The notes beneath the pieces were generated by a model that saw only the letters and a program-made list of their open reading frames with translations, had not been told where the DNA came from and did not search any database. A stretch of DNA of 64,000 bases, taken from contig NC_080546.1 of NCBI RefSeq assembly GCF_028640845.1, positions 74,210,551 through 74,274,550 on the forward strand, read 5' to 3'. Position numbers and translations under genes: made by a program. Source of the stretch: Ahaetulla prasina. Its lineage: Eukaryota > Chordata > Lepidosauria > Squamata > Colubridae. The first letter of the stretch is position 1. Each line of letters opens with the position of its first letter. Shown here piece after piece: positions 21,499 to 33,224 of this stretch.

Positions 21499-22420
21499 TT
21501 AATTTATTTACTGAAGAAAATTATCCTCAGCTTCATATTTGTGTGCAGCGTCTACTGTAGCTTTTAGATAATTTTGAAAAAGCATTTTATATTAAACTAG
21601 ATGTGAGGTTACTAGAGTATGATTAACTTAATTCAATAGCATAATTTTCAGAACTGTTAATGGAGGGTATCAATCAAATTGGGAACAGCCAATTTCTCTA
21701 GTGAGTTATTTGAATCAGAAGATCTTCTCCATTATTTACCTGCCCCTAAACTTCACACAAGAACCACCTCTCAACAACATGTCAGATGATCAGGATTCAG
21801 CTACACTTTATCGGTGTTCATTCAGCTCCATATTGCCTTTATAATTATGAAAAAAAAATCATTTGGGACTTGACAAAGACTGCAGTTTTCCTCACACAGA
21901 ATTAATTTTTTTTGAAAAAATATCTTCAGGCAATAATGTAAATGTGTTTCTGATATGTGTTTCATGTTTACATTTACATTAAAAATTCTCTAAATACTCA
22001 AGCAACTATTACTTCTAAAGTCATTAGGACTTCATGGAGAAAGTGGTCTGTGAAACACTACCCAACTCCATGGATTTTGTTATGAAAGGTCCCTTTGCTT
22101 GGAGATAATTAATGATAAAATACACAGTAGCACTCTTTTTATAGAATGGCAGTGCCAAACTATTATGCCACTCCCCAGATAATTTAGTGAGTTGGAAGAA
22201 AAACAGGTTGACTTAATTGGGTAACCAGGCTTTGATATGAGTGTTTGGGGGGTACATATATGGGTTGTTGAGCAAATACTGTAACTTCTACTGTAACCAA
22301 TTGTCTTAAACCAGAATCTCTAGTTCCCAAACACAAGAACTACCTCTTAATGGTATCTCATTGACTTATTTAATAAATAATTTAATAAATAATTATAAAG
22401 ATTCTGCTTCACAATATGCT
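21499..22420. other. Intergenic AT-rich DNA
   Basis: Nothing recognised. Confidence 0.35.
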
Positions 22421-22424
22421 TCAC

Positions 22425-22586
22425 ATATGAGAGCATGTGCACCAAGACAAATTCCTTGTGTGTCCAATCACACTTGGCCAATAAAGAATTCTGTTCTATT
22501 CTATTCTATTCTATTCTATTCTATTCTATTCTATTCTATTCTATTCTATTCTATTCTATTCTATTCTATTCTATTCTATTCTATAT
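22425..22586 (+). mobile_element. Snake1 3' tail fragment with (ATTCT)n
   Basis: Only the last 70 bp of the Snake1 3' UTR remain (GAGCATGTGCACCAAGACAA, CACTTGGCCAATAAAG). About eighteen ATTCT units follow, at 22496-22586. Confidence 0.9.
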
Positions 22587-24170
22587 TCTTTGTTATATTT
22601 CCCCTATAGTCTGTTAGGAATGGGATTTTTATTATTATGCCTGCTAATAATACAGAATTCACACTTTTAGAGGAGATGTGGGGACAGTAGATTCTCTTTC
22701 TCTCCCAAAGAAGTCAAGCTCTACTTCTAGAATAACAGCCAAACTCTTTGCCTAAGAAGTTTTCCAAAGCTGCAATTGTTCCTCTCCTGCAATGTTTTCA
22801 CATTATCAAAAGTATGTCTCCCTTTGTCCTTTTGCACTTATCTTCTTTTCTTATTGTAAAATAATAATTCTTCTGCTAGTGTATAGATGCATTTGAGCTA
22901 CCTTTGCTCAACATTCTTTATAAGATCTATGTCCCATTGTGGTTCTTGCTCAGAGACCAGTGACTGACTATAGCTTGCTAGCTTTGGCCTAATATAACAA
23001 TTATTTGAATTCTCTCCAGTAGTTGACATTTCTTAATGAGTTATTTTCCCATGACAATGTTTTCATAGCAGGTACGTTTATCAGTACCATTCAGCTATAA
23101 TAGATAAAGGGAAATCTCCAGGCTCAGAGAATGTATCAGCTGCATAGAGAAAATTACTAAGAAGGGCTATTATAAGCATCAGAGAAAGATCTCATTTCAC
23201 AATTTAGAATCGAGATGTAACCTCATTAATCCTTAGATCCAATAAAGAATAATATTTGTGGAAGACATTTTGAGAAACTTGTCGACATCTACTTAGAGTC
23301 AGAATGCCTACAAAACATAATTTATGTTCTCCTGCATTTTATGTTCTCCAGTAACATAATTGTAATTACTGGATTATTGTTGTTGATTTTTAATCATTGT
23401 TGCTTGATTGCCTAGAGCTTCCACAACACACTGGATATTTATAGGATCCTTAGAAGCCTCAGAAAAAAAACTATTTATAGCTTTAATACATCTTGTTTGA
23501 TCAGTAAAAAAGCCAGTAACTGTTACCTGTTAGTTATTAATATTATTGTTTTGTCATAGTAGAGAAAATTGGAGAAGATGGACAAACAGCTGGTGCAGAA
23601 TAAAACAATTTCCTAAATTCCAACCACATTAGGCTTCTTAAATGATGAACCATATAATTTCTCTCTTAAACGTAGTCTAAAGAAGGACTAAAGATCTATT
23701 TTTAGACTGGTAGTATCTTATAATTTGCTCTACTGTGTATGCATATGGATGTGATTTTTTTTCTAAATAGATTGCTGTAAAATAATTTGAGATGGCAGAC
23801 AATTTGCTTAACAGCTATTTGCGCTAACAATATCACTATGAATAATCAACCTGTGTTGTTGATTAAGAGGTTTTCACATTTCTCCTGAAATAAATCATCA
23901 GGTTTATCTTCTAGTAACAAATGTTTAATCAATAAAACTCACAGAAACTAGGAACATTTCCCATTCATTGTTCCACAAAATGTACCTTTTTCTCTTAAAG
24001 CAGAAAGAAAAAGCCATTAATCTTTGTTATAACAAAACTTATAACAGTTTTAATACATGCCTTTCACAATACAGTCACATGTCAGTCATGACTTTGTGAT
24101 AAAAGCCAGCTGCTGTAACTAAATAAACCATTCCTTCTCAACCTGGTGACCTCTGGAAATGGTTTTTTTC
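22587..24170. other. Intergenic AT-rich DNA
   Basis: 1.6 kb with no repeat family or exon recognised. Confidence 0.35.
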
Positions 24171-24179
24171 TTTTTTTTT

Positions 24180-24400
24180 CTTCTTTTTTAAATTTGAATT
24201 TATATCCCGCCCTTCTCCGAAGACTCAGGGCGGCTTACATTGTATAAGGCAATAGTCTCATCCATTTGTATATTATATATACAAGTCAACTTGTATTGCC
24301 CCCCCAACAATCTGGGTCCTCATTTTACCTACCTTATAAAGGATGGAAGGCTGAGTCAACCTTGGGCCTGGTGGGACTCGAACCTGCAGTAATTGTAATT
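24180..24400 (-). repeat. SINE2, 5'-truncated
   Basis: The antisense copy begins (left) ATTTATATCCCGCCCTTCTCC, as other SINE2 copies do. It stops at the B-box complement GGGACTCGAACC followed by a short (TAATTG)n, so the A-box end is missing. Confidence 0.82.
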
Positions 24401-24494
24401 GTAATTGTATAACAAATGTCTTTGATAGCTGAAAATTTTGGGAATTTTAGTGCACATATCTAATGGGCATTAAACTGGAGTGTAAGACTAGGTA

Positions 24495-24880
24495 TAACTA
24501 GTCTTGACTTGCAACAGTTCATTTAGTGACCGTTCAAAGTTAAAATGGCACTGAAAAAAGTGACTTATGACCAGTTTTCACGCTTACAACCATCGTGGCA
24601 TCTTCATGGTGCTGTGATCGAAATTCAGACGCTTGGCAATCGACACATATTTATGATGCGTACAGTGTCCCAGGGTCATGTGATCGCCTTTTGCAACCTT
24701 CTGAGAAGCAAAGCCAATAGGGAAGCCAGGTTGACTTAACAACAGTGTGACTAATTTAACAACCACAGAGATGGACTTAACAACTATGCCAAGAAAGGTG
24801 GTAAACTCAGTTAACAAATGTTTCACTTAGCAACAGAAATTTTACGTTCAGTTGTAGTAATAAGTCAAGGACTGCTTGTA
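24495..24880. mobile_element. Mariner-like MITE (family C)
   Basis: The inverted ends ACTAGTCTTGACTTGC and AAGTCAAGGACTGCTTG are flanked by TA. The interior has the ACTTATGACCAGTTTTCACG, TGATCGAAATTCAGACGC and GGTCATGTGATCGCC blocks also found in the larger element at 34612-36374. No transposase is present. The TA target and Tc1/mariner assignment are inferred from the ends. Confidence 0.65.
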
Positions 24881-25103
24881 CAGCTACAGATCATTCACTC
24901 TACTCTCCTACACCAACCCACCCATTATACATTTGGAGCATGTTTTATCTCTTAAACATTCCCTCCCCGCCGCCCCCCCCCTCTGGTTTGCATGGATAAA
25001 GCCACTTTAACTACATTCAAATTTAACTGCTCAACAGGAAAGCAATTATAATTTATGAGGCTAGCCAGTACTCAGCAATGTTAGCAGCAGTGTGGGTTTA
25101 CAG

Positions 25104-25238
25104 CAGGAGTGTCCAACCATGGCAACTTTAAGACTCTTGGACTTCAAATCCCAGAATTCCCCAGCCACCCTTGCTAGCTGGGGAATTCTGGGAGTTGAAA
25201 TCCACAAGTCTTAAAGTTGCCAAGGTTGGAGACCCCTG
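25104..25238. mobile_element. Foldback hAT element (family B)
   Basis: This 135-bp element is nearly a perfect inverted repeat: left CAGGAGTGTCCAACC, right GGTTGGAGACCCCTG. Arms of about 60 bp meet at CCACCCTTGCTAGCTGGGG. The flanking 8-mers GTTTACAG and ATTCACAG match at 6 of 8 positions and look like an aged target duplication. Confidence 0.85.
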
Positions 25239-25458
25239 ATTCACAGCATACTGTAAAAGAGATAGCTTTATCTATAGGTGACAGACACTTCAGTGTGTGT
25301 TAATGCTAGAATATGTAGAGATATATCCAAGGGTCTAGAGATATAATTTTGTTGGCTGCTAAGTTTGTCTCATGTTAAAATTGATCCACGCATCCAAATT
25401 AAAATGTTTAGAATATAGATGAGGTGAATCAAGAAAGAAGTGAATTATACTGATGTAG

Positions 25459-25999
25459 TGTTCTGTTTCCCTTCCCCCAATACTCCCAGCAAAGAGTCCG
25501 TCAGAGGCCTTCCTTTTTTTTCCTTTTATTTACATAGATACATGTCCTGGCCACGTCTACCCACGGGCCTGCCAAGTTTCTGGAGATAACGAGGAAATTA
25601 TAGATAAGGCCAGAATTACTCACGAATATATTCTTCCCTCCATGAATTAGCTCGCGCCAAATTCATTGCTTTGTCCAAGACAAAAAACCAGGAAGTCCCG
25701 CCTCCTATTTATAGTCTCTGCAGATGTCACTGCATGACAATTATGACTTGGCTTTGTTCCAACTCTTCCGCTGCTGCGCACGCCGATCAAGCCTTCGTAA
25801 TCTTGCGTCCCTCCAAAACTGTTCTTGGGGCGTTGCCGTCAGAAAAGGCCCGGGAGAATCAGGCCTTGCCGGCCCCTCCCTTTGAGTGGGTGCCAGGGAG
25901 GGAGAGGGCTCAAGAGAAGCAGGGCTTGCCAGGTCTTCTCCCTCATTTTCTGAATCATCCGAGTCCAGGAGTCTGGGTCCAGGAACCTGGGTCACAACA
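25459..25999 (-). repeat. 3' LTR of Gypsy element 1
   Basis: 541 bp, from TGTTGTGACCC to GAACA on the minus strand. Compared with the 5' LTR it has extra bases in the T-tract near 25500, a CACGCC versus GCG difference near 25777 and a GTCAGAAAAGG versus AAATCAGAAGAAGG difference near 25838. Confidence 0.93.
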
Positions 26000-26049
26000 C
26001 TATCCTCACCGCAGGGCCCTTCCCCGGGCTGACGATCGATGCGGTCGGG

Positions 26050-26210
26050 CTGGGTTCTGCTCATGGAAGGCCTGCACCAGGTCAGGGGCATGAGCGTCGG
26101 AGGCATCTACCCAGGAGAAATCAGTCCCGTATCCCTTCCACGCGATCAAATATTGGAAGCGACCCTTTAGCCAGCGAGAGTCTCGTGCGCTGTGGACTTC
26201 AGATTCCTCC
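26050..26210 (-). pseudogene. Chromodomain at the integrase C-terminus
   Basis: Minus-strand translation gives the chromodomain pattern [19 protein letters not shown] followed by a short helix ending LVQAFHEQNP. Chromodomains at the integrase end direct chromovirus insertion to modified histones (family knowledge). It is separated from the integrase by at least one frameshift. The presence of the domain defines the element's clade. Confidence 0.75.
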
Positions 26211-26554
26211 GACCCGTCCTCGGCGACAGTGACGGGTGCTGTTGGGCACCGAAGGGGACTCGTGTGGCCTCAGGAACCAGAAGGGACCGTGAAAACGGGT
26301 GGATCCGCATGGATCGTGGCAGGGTCAGTCGGTAGGCTACCGGGTTGATGACTGCCTCGACAGGGAACGGGCCGATGAATCGGTGGTCCAACTTCTTTAC
26401 CGGCGGTCGGACGGGAGGTGTTTGGTGGAGAGCCACACCGGTCTCCAACTGCCAGCGGGGCGTTGCCGTCGGGAGCGGTCAGCGGACCGTTGTAGTCCTC
26501 CTTTGCCCGATTCAGCTGCTGGCGTACCAACTGTTGGACCGCATGCAATTCCGT

Positions 26555-27230
26555 CAGGAAGGTCTGCGTTCGGGAACAGGAGAGTCCGGTGGTGCCAGAG
26601 GAAGAGCCACGGATGGTACCCACATTGGCAAAGAACGGGTCATCTGAGTAGAGGTGTGCTGAGAGTTGTTAAAAGCAAACTCCGCCAGAGACAGGTAGTC
26701 GGCCCAGTTGTCCTGTTGCTGGTTGATGAAGCAACGGAGATACTGTTCCAGTATACCGATGACCTTCTCTGTACCCCCGTCGGTCTCCGGATGGTGCGAT
26801 GACGACAGACATACCTGCACCTCCAACGCGCCATCAGGCTCTTCCAGAAGCGGGCTGTGAACTGAACTCCAGCGGTCCGAAACCACCCTGTCCGGTAGAC
26901 CATGGAGGCGGAAGATGTGCTGCAGAAAGAGGCGGGCGTTTGGCGGCTGTGGGCAGTCCGCGGCATGGGATGAAGTGTGCCATCTTGGTGAGCATGTCCA
27001 CCACCACCAGCACCGTGGTGAACCCAGAGGACGGCGGCAGGTCTGTCAGGAAATCCATAGAGATCGCCCCCCAGGGTCTGTCGGGTGTCGGCAAGGGTTG
27101 GAGGAGCCCGGAGGGGCCCCGTGGCGGTCTTGGCTTGCCGGCACGGCACGCAGGATGTCACGTGAGGCATGTATATCATGCCGCACTGGGCCACCAAAGG
27201 TCCGTGTCACCAGGTGGAGGGTCTTGAAGA
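26555..27230 (-). pseudogene. Gypsy element 1 integrase
   Basis: Pieces in several frames show a zinc-binding region (H..N..AGH.G..KT) just above 27230 and the core segment [34 protein letters not shown] near 27000-27060, followed by a hydrophilic region with HHPETDGGTEK (near 26770-26800), which carries the last acidic residue of the D,D-E triad. The enzyme would insert the element's DNA copy. Frame breaks make it non-functional. Confidence 0.78.
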
Positions 27231-27269
27231 ACCCAAAATGTCCTGCTGCAGGGTTGTCGTGGCACTGGG

Positions 27270-28017
27270 TCATGACGAGGGCTCGGAGTGGTCCTGTGGG
27301 CACATATAATCGCCCGAAACTTGAGTAAGTCCTCCTCCAAGGTCCAAGGAGACGTGGGGCCCACCTCCGCTCTCCTTTGCTGCGACCAGGCGTCCTGGCG
27401 CTGCGCCTCGCACCTGGGCCCGCAAGTCCACTGGCTCCCGTGCTGCGCCAAGGCTTCTGCCGGCAGCACTGTCCGTGGAGGAAGGGGTCCTTGGCGCAGA
27501 GGTACTCTGGCTTCGGGACAGGGCATCCGCCCTCCGGTTGTGACCGCTGGGAATGTAGGTCACGCGGAAGTTGAACCGGGCAAAAAACAACGACCACCGG
27601 ATCTGCCGCTGGTTTAACTTCCGAGCTGTGGTGAGGTGCTCGAGATTCCGATGGTCCGTTCGGACCTCCACCTGATGTCGGGCCCCCTCCAGATGGTGTC
27701 GCCAAGCCTCGAATGCAGCCTTGATAGCCAGCAACTCTTTTCCCAGATAGTGTAGTTGCGCTCGGAAGGTTGAGTTTCCGGGAGTAGTAAGCGCAGGGAA
27801 AAAGTGTGCCACCATTCGTCGGAGCCTGTAGCAGCACCGCTCCCAGAGCCACATTGGACGCGTCCGTTTCCACCACAAAAGGCCGGAGCGGGTCGGGATG
27901 CCTCAGGACGGGTTCCGTGACGAAGGCTTTCTTGAGGGCTGTGAATGCTTCTTGCTGCGGGGGACCCCACCGGAATGCAACCTTCTTCCTGAGGAGCTGG
28001 GTAAGTGGAGCTGTCAA
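27270..28017 (-). pseudogene. Gypsy element 1 RNase H and connection region
   Basis: The segment begins with a tether motif ([30 protein letters not shown]). RNase H motifs [37 protein letters not shown] and NRRADALSR follow, spread over two frames. In the family this domain degrades the RNA strand during reverse transcription. Confidence 0.82.
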
Positions 28018-28122
28018 TGTGGCGAAGCCGGGATGAAGGTCCGGTAGTAGTTGGCGAAGCCCAGTAGGCGCTGAATATCCTTCACCCGACGAGGGGCTTC
28101 CCAGCTACACAAAGCTTCTACT

Positions 28123-29178
28123 TTACCTGGGTCCATGGCTATGCCCTCGGGCGAGATGATATGCCCGAGGAATTCTATGGAAGTCCGGAAGAAGACGCAT
28201 TTCTCCAGCTTCGCATTGAGTTGTTGCTCCATAGCGTTGCAGAACCAGACTGACGTGTCGAAGGTGGCTTTCCCTGGACCGGGAGTAAATCAGGATGTCG
28301 TCGAGGTAGATAACCACGAACCGATCCAACATGTCTCGGAACACGTCGTTCATGAAGTGCTGAAAAACGGCGGGAGCATTGGTCAACCCAAATGGCATGA
28401 CAGTGTATTCGTAGTGTCCGTATCGGGTGCGAATGCCGTCTTCCATTCGTCTCCTTCTCGTATCCGCACCAGGTTGTAGGCCCCGGAGATCGAGCTTGGT
28501 GAAGATCGTGGCCTCCGCAACCTTTCCAGTAGCTCCGGGATGGCGGCGGGGGTAGCGATTCCGCACCGTAATGGTGTTTAGCCGGCGGTAATCACAGCAT
28601 AGGCGCAAGTCCCCTGTCTTCTTCTTCACGAAGGGGACCGGGGCCGAGAGGGGGGACTTTGGAGGCCGGATGGACCCTCGGGCCCGGTTTTTGTCCCGGG
28701 AGTCCCTGAGGGCGGCCAACTCGGGCTCCGACATGGAATACAGGCATCCCACAGGCAGTGGTGCGTTGGGCAGAAGGTCCACGGAGCAATCGTAGGGCCG
28801 ATGCGGGGGTAGTCGGTCCGCCTCCTTCTCGCTGAACACGTTGGCGAAGTCCATCAGCTCAGGAGGCAAGGTGATGGCAGCGGTGGGGACGTTCTGGCCG
28901 GCACAGGTGTGGCGGATGTGATCGACGCACTGCAGACTCGGGAAAGAGATGGCGTTCCGCGACCAGGCCACCTGAGGATCTTGGGTCCAAAGCCAGGCCA
29001 ACCCAAGGACCAAGGGAAAATGAAGGTCCACTGTGACATAAAACTGGATCGCCTCCTCATGGTCCCCAATAGCCAGGCGCAAAGGCTGGGTGGCGAATTT
29101 AATGGGGCCGGACACCAGTTCTCGTCCATCAATTGTCTCTACCCGCATCGGAGGGTCCACGGAACCACGGGACCGCAA
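28123..29178 (-). pseudogene. Gypsy element 1 protease-RT segment (351 codons open)
   Basis: The frame opens in the protease (the flap-like LVLGLAWL at about residues 57-64; the catalytic LVDSG lies just upstream in another frame). It continues through the linker RLPPHRPYDCSVDLLP (about 120-135). RT motifs follow: [18 protein letters not shown] (about 185-202), FTKLDLRG (about 222-229), [16 protein letters not shown] (about 260-275) and the catalytic VIYLDDILIYS (about 293-303). A small frameshift leads to the connection region at 28014-28232. It encodes the polymerase core of the retrotransposon and is not a host gene. Confidence 0.85.
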
Positions 29179-29311
29179 ACTGGGTCACAAAGGCCTGGTC
29201 CATAAAGTTTGTTGTGGCCCTGAGTCCACCAGCGCATGCGCCTGGAGCCCGTCCGACTGGTTCCCCAACCATATCCGTGTGTCCAGAATCAGATGCCGAG
29301 GGGCCCAGAGT

Positions 29312-30304
29312 CTACTTCCGCAACGTCCAGTGGGGCTTAGTGCGTGCCCGACCTAGGGTTTCCCGAGGTCGGGCCTGCTCCGTTCGATTGGTCACACTGT
29401 GATTCGGGACCGGCGTGCGTGCCCCACCGCTTTCTGGGGCAAGAAGCGGCGGTGGCGGGCTCCCACAGTACAGGCACAATCCCCCTTGGCGCCTCCGGTT
29501 CCGCTCCTGGGCTGTCAGGCGAGGTCTAGCCGCTCCCAACTCCATGGGCTCTTCCGCAGCGGTTACAAAATGTGGGGCGACCCGGGGTGCTGGTGATGCA
29601 GGAAGTGGGGGTGCAGATGTCGACGGCGGGTCCCGGGGGTTGTGACGGGACGGTCGCCGTTGCAGACGGGCATCGAGGTGGAGACAAAGGGGCACCAAGT
29701 TGTCGAGGGTCCGCAGCGCCTCCACGCAGGCCAGCTCGTCTTGCAATTCCTCTGAGAGTCCCTCCTGGAACGCGTCCACCAGCGCTGCATCATTCCAGTC
29801 AGAGTCCTGGCACAAAAGACGAAATTCGGCGATGTACTCCTGCAGGGGGCGTTTCCCTTGACGGAGTTCCTTAAGGCGCCTGGTTGCCGTCAGCATTCGA
29901 ACGGGGTCCTCATACATGGTGCGCAGGTGCTGCCAAAAACGCTGTTGGTCCGCCAGGAGGGGGCTGTCCTGGAGCAAGAGGGGTGTGGCCCATCGAGCAG
30001 CCGAGCCAGAAAGAAGGTTAATCACGAAGGCCACCTTAGCCCGCCCGCCTGGGAAATCCTCTGGCCCCATAGCCATGTAGAGCTGGCACTGTCTCAAGAA
30101 GGTCGGGAACATCTCAGGCTGCCCAGAAAACTTATCCGCCACGGTTATCGGGCACTGCGGCGAGGAGGAGGTGGGAGGATGGGGGGGGGCTGCAGGCACA
30201 TTCCTGGCAGCAAGTTGGCCTGCCAAGTGAGCCACTTGCTGCTGGAGCTGTTGATTAGCCGCGTGTAGCTGCTCTAACTGCTGCTGTACCTGCTGCTGAT
30301 CCAT
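29312..30304 (-). pseudogene. Gypsy element 1 gag
   Basis: The 330-codon frame starts 39 bp downstream of the 5' LTR. It opens with a Q-rich predicted coiled coil (residues about 1-55), then a P-rich stretch and a capsid-like domain (KFSGQPEMFPTFLRQCQLYM, DRQRFWQHL-type motif, ELRQGKRPLQEYIAEFRLLC, about 85-190). It ends in a basic region (TAQERNRRRQGGLCLYCG, about 263-280) that should begin a CCHC zinc knuckle. Right after CLYCG the register is lost, so the knuckle is incomplete. It would package the element's RNA. Confidence 0.85.
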
Positions 30305-30329
30305 CTTTGGTGGAAGATGTTTTAGTCAG

Positions 30330-30342
30330 GTCTTGGACAAAA
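30330..30342 (-). promoter_or_regulatory. Primer-binding site, self-priming type
   Basis: Immediately internal to the 5' LTR the sense strand reads TTTTGTCCAAGAC. It does not begin with the TGG expected of a tRNA-primed site. It is instead perfectly complementary over 12 nt to GTCTTGGACAAA inside the LTR (30550-30561, minus strand). That block starts 32 nt below the first T of TATAAATA, where the transcript should begin. Tf1 and sushi-type elements are known to prime from their own RNA 5' end in this way. Confidence 0.72.
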
Positions 30343-30879
30343 TGTTCTGTTTCCTTCCCCAATACTCCCAGCAAAGAGTCCGTCAGAGGCCTTCCTTTTT
30401 TCCTTTTATTTACATAGATACATGTCCTGGCCACGTCTACCCACGGGCCTGCCAAGTTTCTGGAGATAACGAGGAAATTATAGATAAGGCCAGAATTACT
30501 CACGAATATATTCTTCCCTCCATGAATTAGCTCGCGCCAAATTCATTGCTTTGTCCAAGACAAAAAACCAGGAAGTCCCGCCTCCTATTTATAGTCTCTG
30601 CAGATGTCACTGCATGACAATTATGACTTGGCTTTGTCCCAACTCTTCCGCTGCTGCGCGCGATCAAGCCTTCGTAATCTTGCGTCCCTCCAAAACTGTT
30701 CTTGGGGCGTTGCCAAATCAGAAGAAGGCCCGGGAGAATCAGGCCTTGCCGGCCCCTCCCTTTGAGTGGGTGCCAGGGAGGGAGAGGGCTCAAGAGAAGC
30801 AGGGCTTGCCAGGTCTTCTCCCTCATTTTCTGAATCATCCGAGTCCAGGAGTCTGGGTCCAGGAACCTGGGTCACAACA
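30343..30879 (-). repeat. 5' LTR of Gypsy element 1
   Basis: 537 bp, TGTTGTGACCC to GAACA on the minus strand. It contains the TATA-like TATAAATAGG (plus-strand 30584-30593) and the self-complementary start-site block at 30550-30561. Confidence 0.93.
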
Positions 30880-30898
30880 TGTAGTTGTATCAATTATA

Positions 30899-31248
30899 AA
30901 AGGTAAAGGTTCCCCTCACACATATGTACTAGTTGTTCTTGACTCCAAGGGATGGTGCTCATCTCTGTTTCAAAGCTGAAGAGCCAGTGCCGTCCAAAGA
31001 CGTCTCCGTGGTCAAGTGGCCGGCATGACTAAACGCCAAAGGTGCACGGAACACTGTTACCTTCCCACCAAAGGTGGTCCCTATTCTTCTACTTGCATTT
31101 TTACGTGCTTTCAAACTGCTAGGTTGGCAGAAGCTGGGACAAATAATGGGAGCTCACCCCATTATGTGGCACGAGGGATTCGAACCGCTGAATTGCCGAC
31201 CTTTCATTCGACAAGCTCAGCATCTTAGCCACTGAGCCACCGCATCCC
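30899..31248 (-). repeat. Full-length tRNA-derived SINE1
   Basis: Tail AAAAGGTAAAGGTTCCCC on the left; GGATTCGAACC B-box complement and CTGAGCCACCGCATCCC head on the right. It abuts the Gypsy element's target duplication. I could not read a convincing duplication of its own. Confidence 0.88.
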
Positions 31249-31249
31249 T

Positions 31250-33220
31250 TTTTAATTTTAATCCAATCTAATTTAGAAATGCATCCTTATTTAAATTAAC
31301 AGTGTTTAACATAATGTGCATACTCTGGTGCATATATATGGACATGTTTAAATGAACTCACAAATATAATTTTGAGATATAGGTAAGGGTTTCTTGTTTT
31401 GTTTTTTTGCTTTGCTTCTATTTGTTCCTTTAGTTGCAAACAACAAAAAGGTACAGTTATTTGGAGTATGTCAAATTAAAAGCATACTTCTTGTGTGCCA
31501 AATTAAACAAAGCATAATATGGTTAGGCCTAGTCTGCATTATAAATTAGGAAAAACACATATGCAGTCTATTTCCTTTAAAAAAGAAAAAAGAATAACAT
31601 CCTATCTATCCGTTTTAAATAAAAAGGCACTTTAATATTAAAACAGAAGCTATGTCTAGAAATGCTATTAAAATATTTTTGCATCCAACCTAACTTCTTT
31701 CAGCACATTTTGCAGAGCAACGCTTGTAAATAAGTCTTGCTAATTCAAGTGTAATGTGTTTGAAATGTTCAACAGAGGTCAACACTTCAGTATGACTGGA
31801 AGTTGTGGGCTGTGACATTTCAGCATTTATATTCAGGATCCAGAAGAGGGAAACCCACATTTATATGATTCAAGCAGTGAGAGGCATTCGCCAGGGATCT
31901 CAAATTCACCATCCCATGCATGCAACTAACCCTTAGGGATCTCAGCAAGACCAGATTTCAAAATATACTTCAGACATGCTCTCTTGCTCCTGTCAAGTTT
32001 TAAGAAGAAGAAGCAAGACATTTGGCAAGAAAGGATTCAAGTAACACAAGATGAAATAAATTTGAAACAAAATGATTTTACAAAATTTAACCTCTGCACT
32101 CCAAAAGCAACGAAAGTTCAAACACTGGAGCAGCTGCTTGTTTTCTCATTTTTATTTGCAATAAAACCCCTCTATCAAGCACATTTTCTGATTTGTAAAA
32201 TTCGCCCTTGTTGTAACATCAGAAATGTCGTTATTATACATGTCCTTTAATAGGTTTGTTTAATGGATTACAATTTGGTCAAAAAATTAGCGCAACAAAC
32301 ATTTGCAAAAAGTGAGTGAATAAAAGAGATAAATAAATTTGCACTTCGCATAAAGGGTGCAGCATAATAAAAATTTAGAAACTGAAATATGCGTTTTCAG
32401 AATGGACTTTTTCTAAATTGTATTTTTATCTTAAAATGAATATGTACTGAGTTTGATCTTCAGTTAAGTCTCCTTTAGTATAGTATAGAAGTTAAACAAT
32501 GTTTAGAATTAATCAAGCACATAGAGGTATATGAATGGAGCTCACTTGGACAAGTTGTGGTCTAACAGCCCAGCCAATTGCGTGCAATGTTGTGAAATTA
32601 AGATGAAGGAAAACCTCTCTATGTTAACTTCTTTTATATATGTACATGTGAACTATTAAATGGAAACTGAAGATATCAGTAAAATCAAGAATGCTCCAGT
32701 AATGACTTGGGTTTGAACAGAGTTGTGCAACAAAAAACTGATATATTCAATATTTTAAAGTTTTAGTCTATTTTCCCTTTGCGTGAATAATTCATAACAA
32801 GCAAAGAATTTAGTAGAGTGGTTTGGCAGTATTTAACATTGCTTGAAAGCATAAATAATTAAAAAGAATGTTGCAATGATATTTTGAACTAATTTGTTTT
32901 TTTTCTCTTTCTCTTTCCAGTAGGACTTCTGCAGAAAAAGTAAATCAAGTTATGGAAGTAAATTCAATGAATTTAGCCAAACACTAAGAGATTTTGCAAT
33001 GGTTGATGAAATCATAGCAACAGCCTACAATCTGAATACACCAGGTTATCTTAGAAAATCACATTGCCCATCTATTTTTTCGTTTTTCTTTTCCCTTTCC
33101 CCTTCACTTAGGATGCTGAACAATTCTTATCACTTTCCAAACTTGAGATGCTTAATTTTGTGACCACTTGGCAAGTTAAGTGAAGAATGAACAAGCCAAA
33201 CCTGATCTCAAGTTTTCATT
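31250..33220. other. Long apparently unique AT-rich block
   Basis: About 2 kb without any repeat family I recognise. A TTTCTCTTTCCAG-like splice-acceptor string occurs at about 32910-32921, but the downstream sequence has no conserved protein feature. Candidate for conserved non-coding sequence only because repeats are absent. Confidence 0.3.
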
Positions 33221-33224
33221 CTTA

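Larger units (their letters stand above)
25459..30879 (-). mobile_element. Full-length Ty3/Gypsy chromovirus-type LTR retrotransposon
   Basis: The 5.4-kb element is on the minus strand, with LTRs at 30343-30879 (5') and 25459-25999 (3') and a perfect 5-bp target duplication TGTAG at 25454-25458 and 30880-30884. The internal order is gag, protease, RT, RNase H, integrase, chromodomain, so it belongs to the chromodomain-bearing Gypsy group. The primer-binding site is unusual (see 30330-30342). Frameshifts and stops break the pol frame, and the LTRs differ by several small indels. It is therefore not a fresh insertion and not autonomous as read. There is no envelope gene. Confidence 0.93.

Noticed and set aside
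26299..26802. 167-codon plus-strand frame
   Set aside because: Antisense shadow of the GC-rich integrase region of Gypsy element 1.
29312..29700. Possible intact zinc knuckle in gag of element 1
   Set aside because: Only CLYCG remains in the gag register; the rest is out of frame, so no complete CCHC motif can be claimed.
32905..33010. Splice-acceptor-like TTTCTCTTTCCAG with an open frame behind it
   Set aside because: The following sequence has no conserved protein feature and no matching donor was found. Pyrimidine-AG strings are common by chance.
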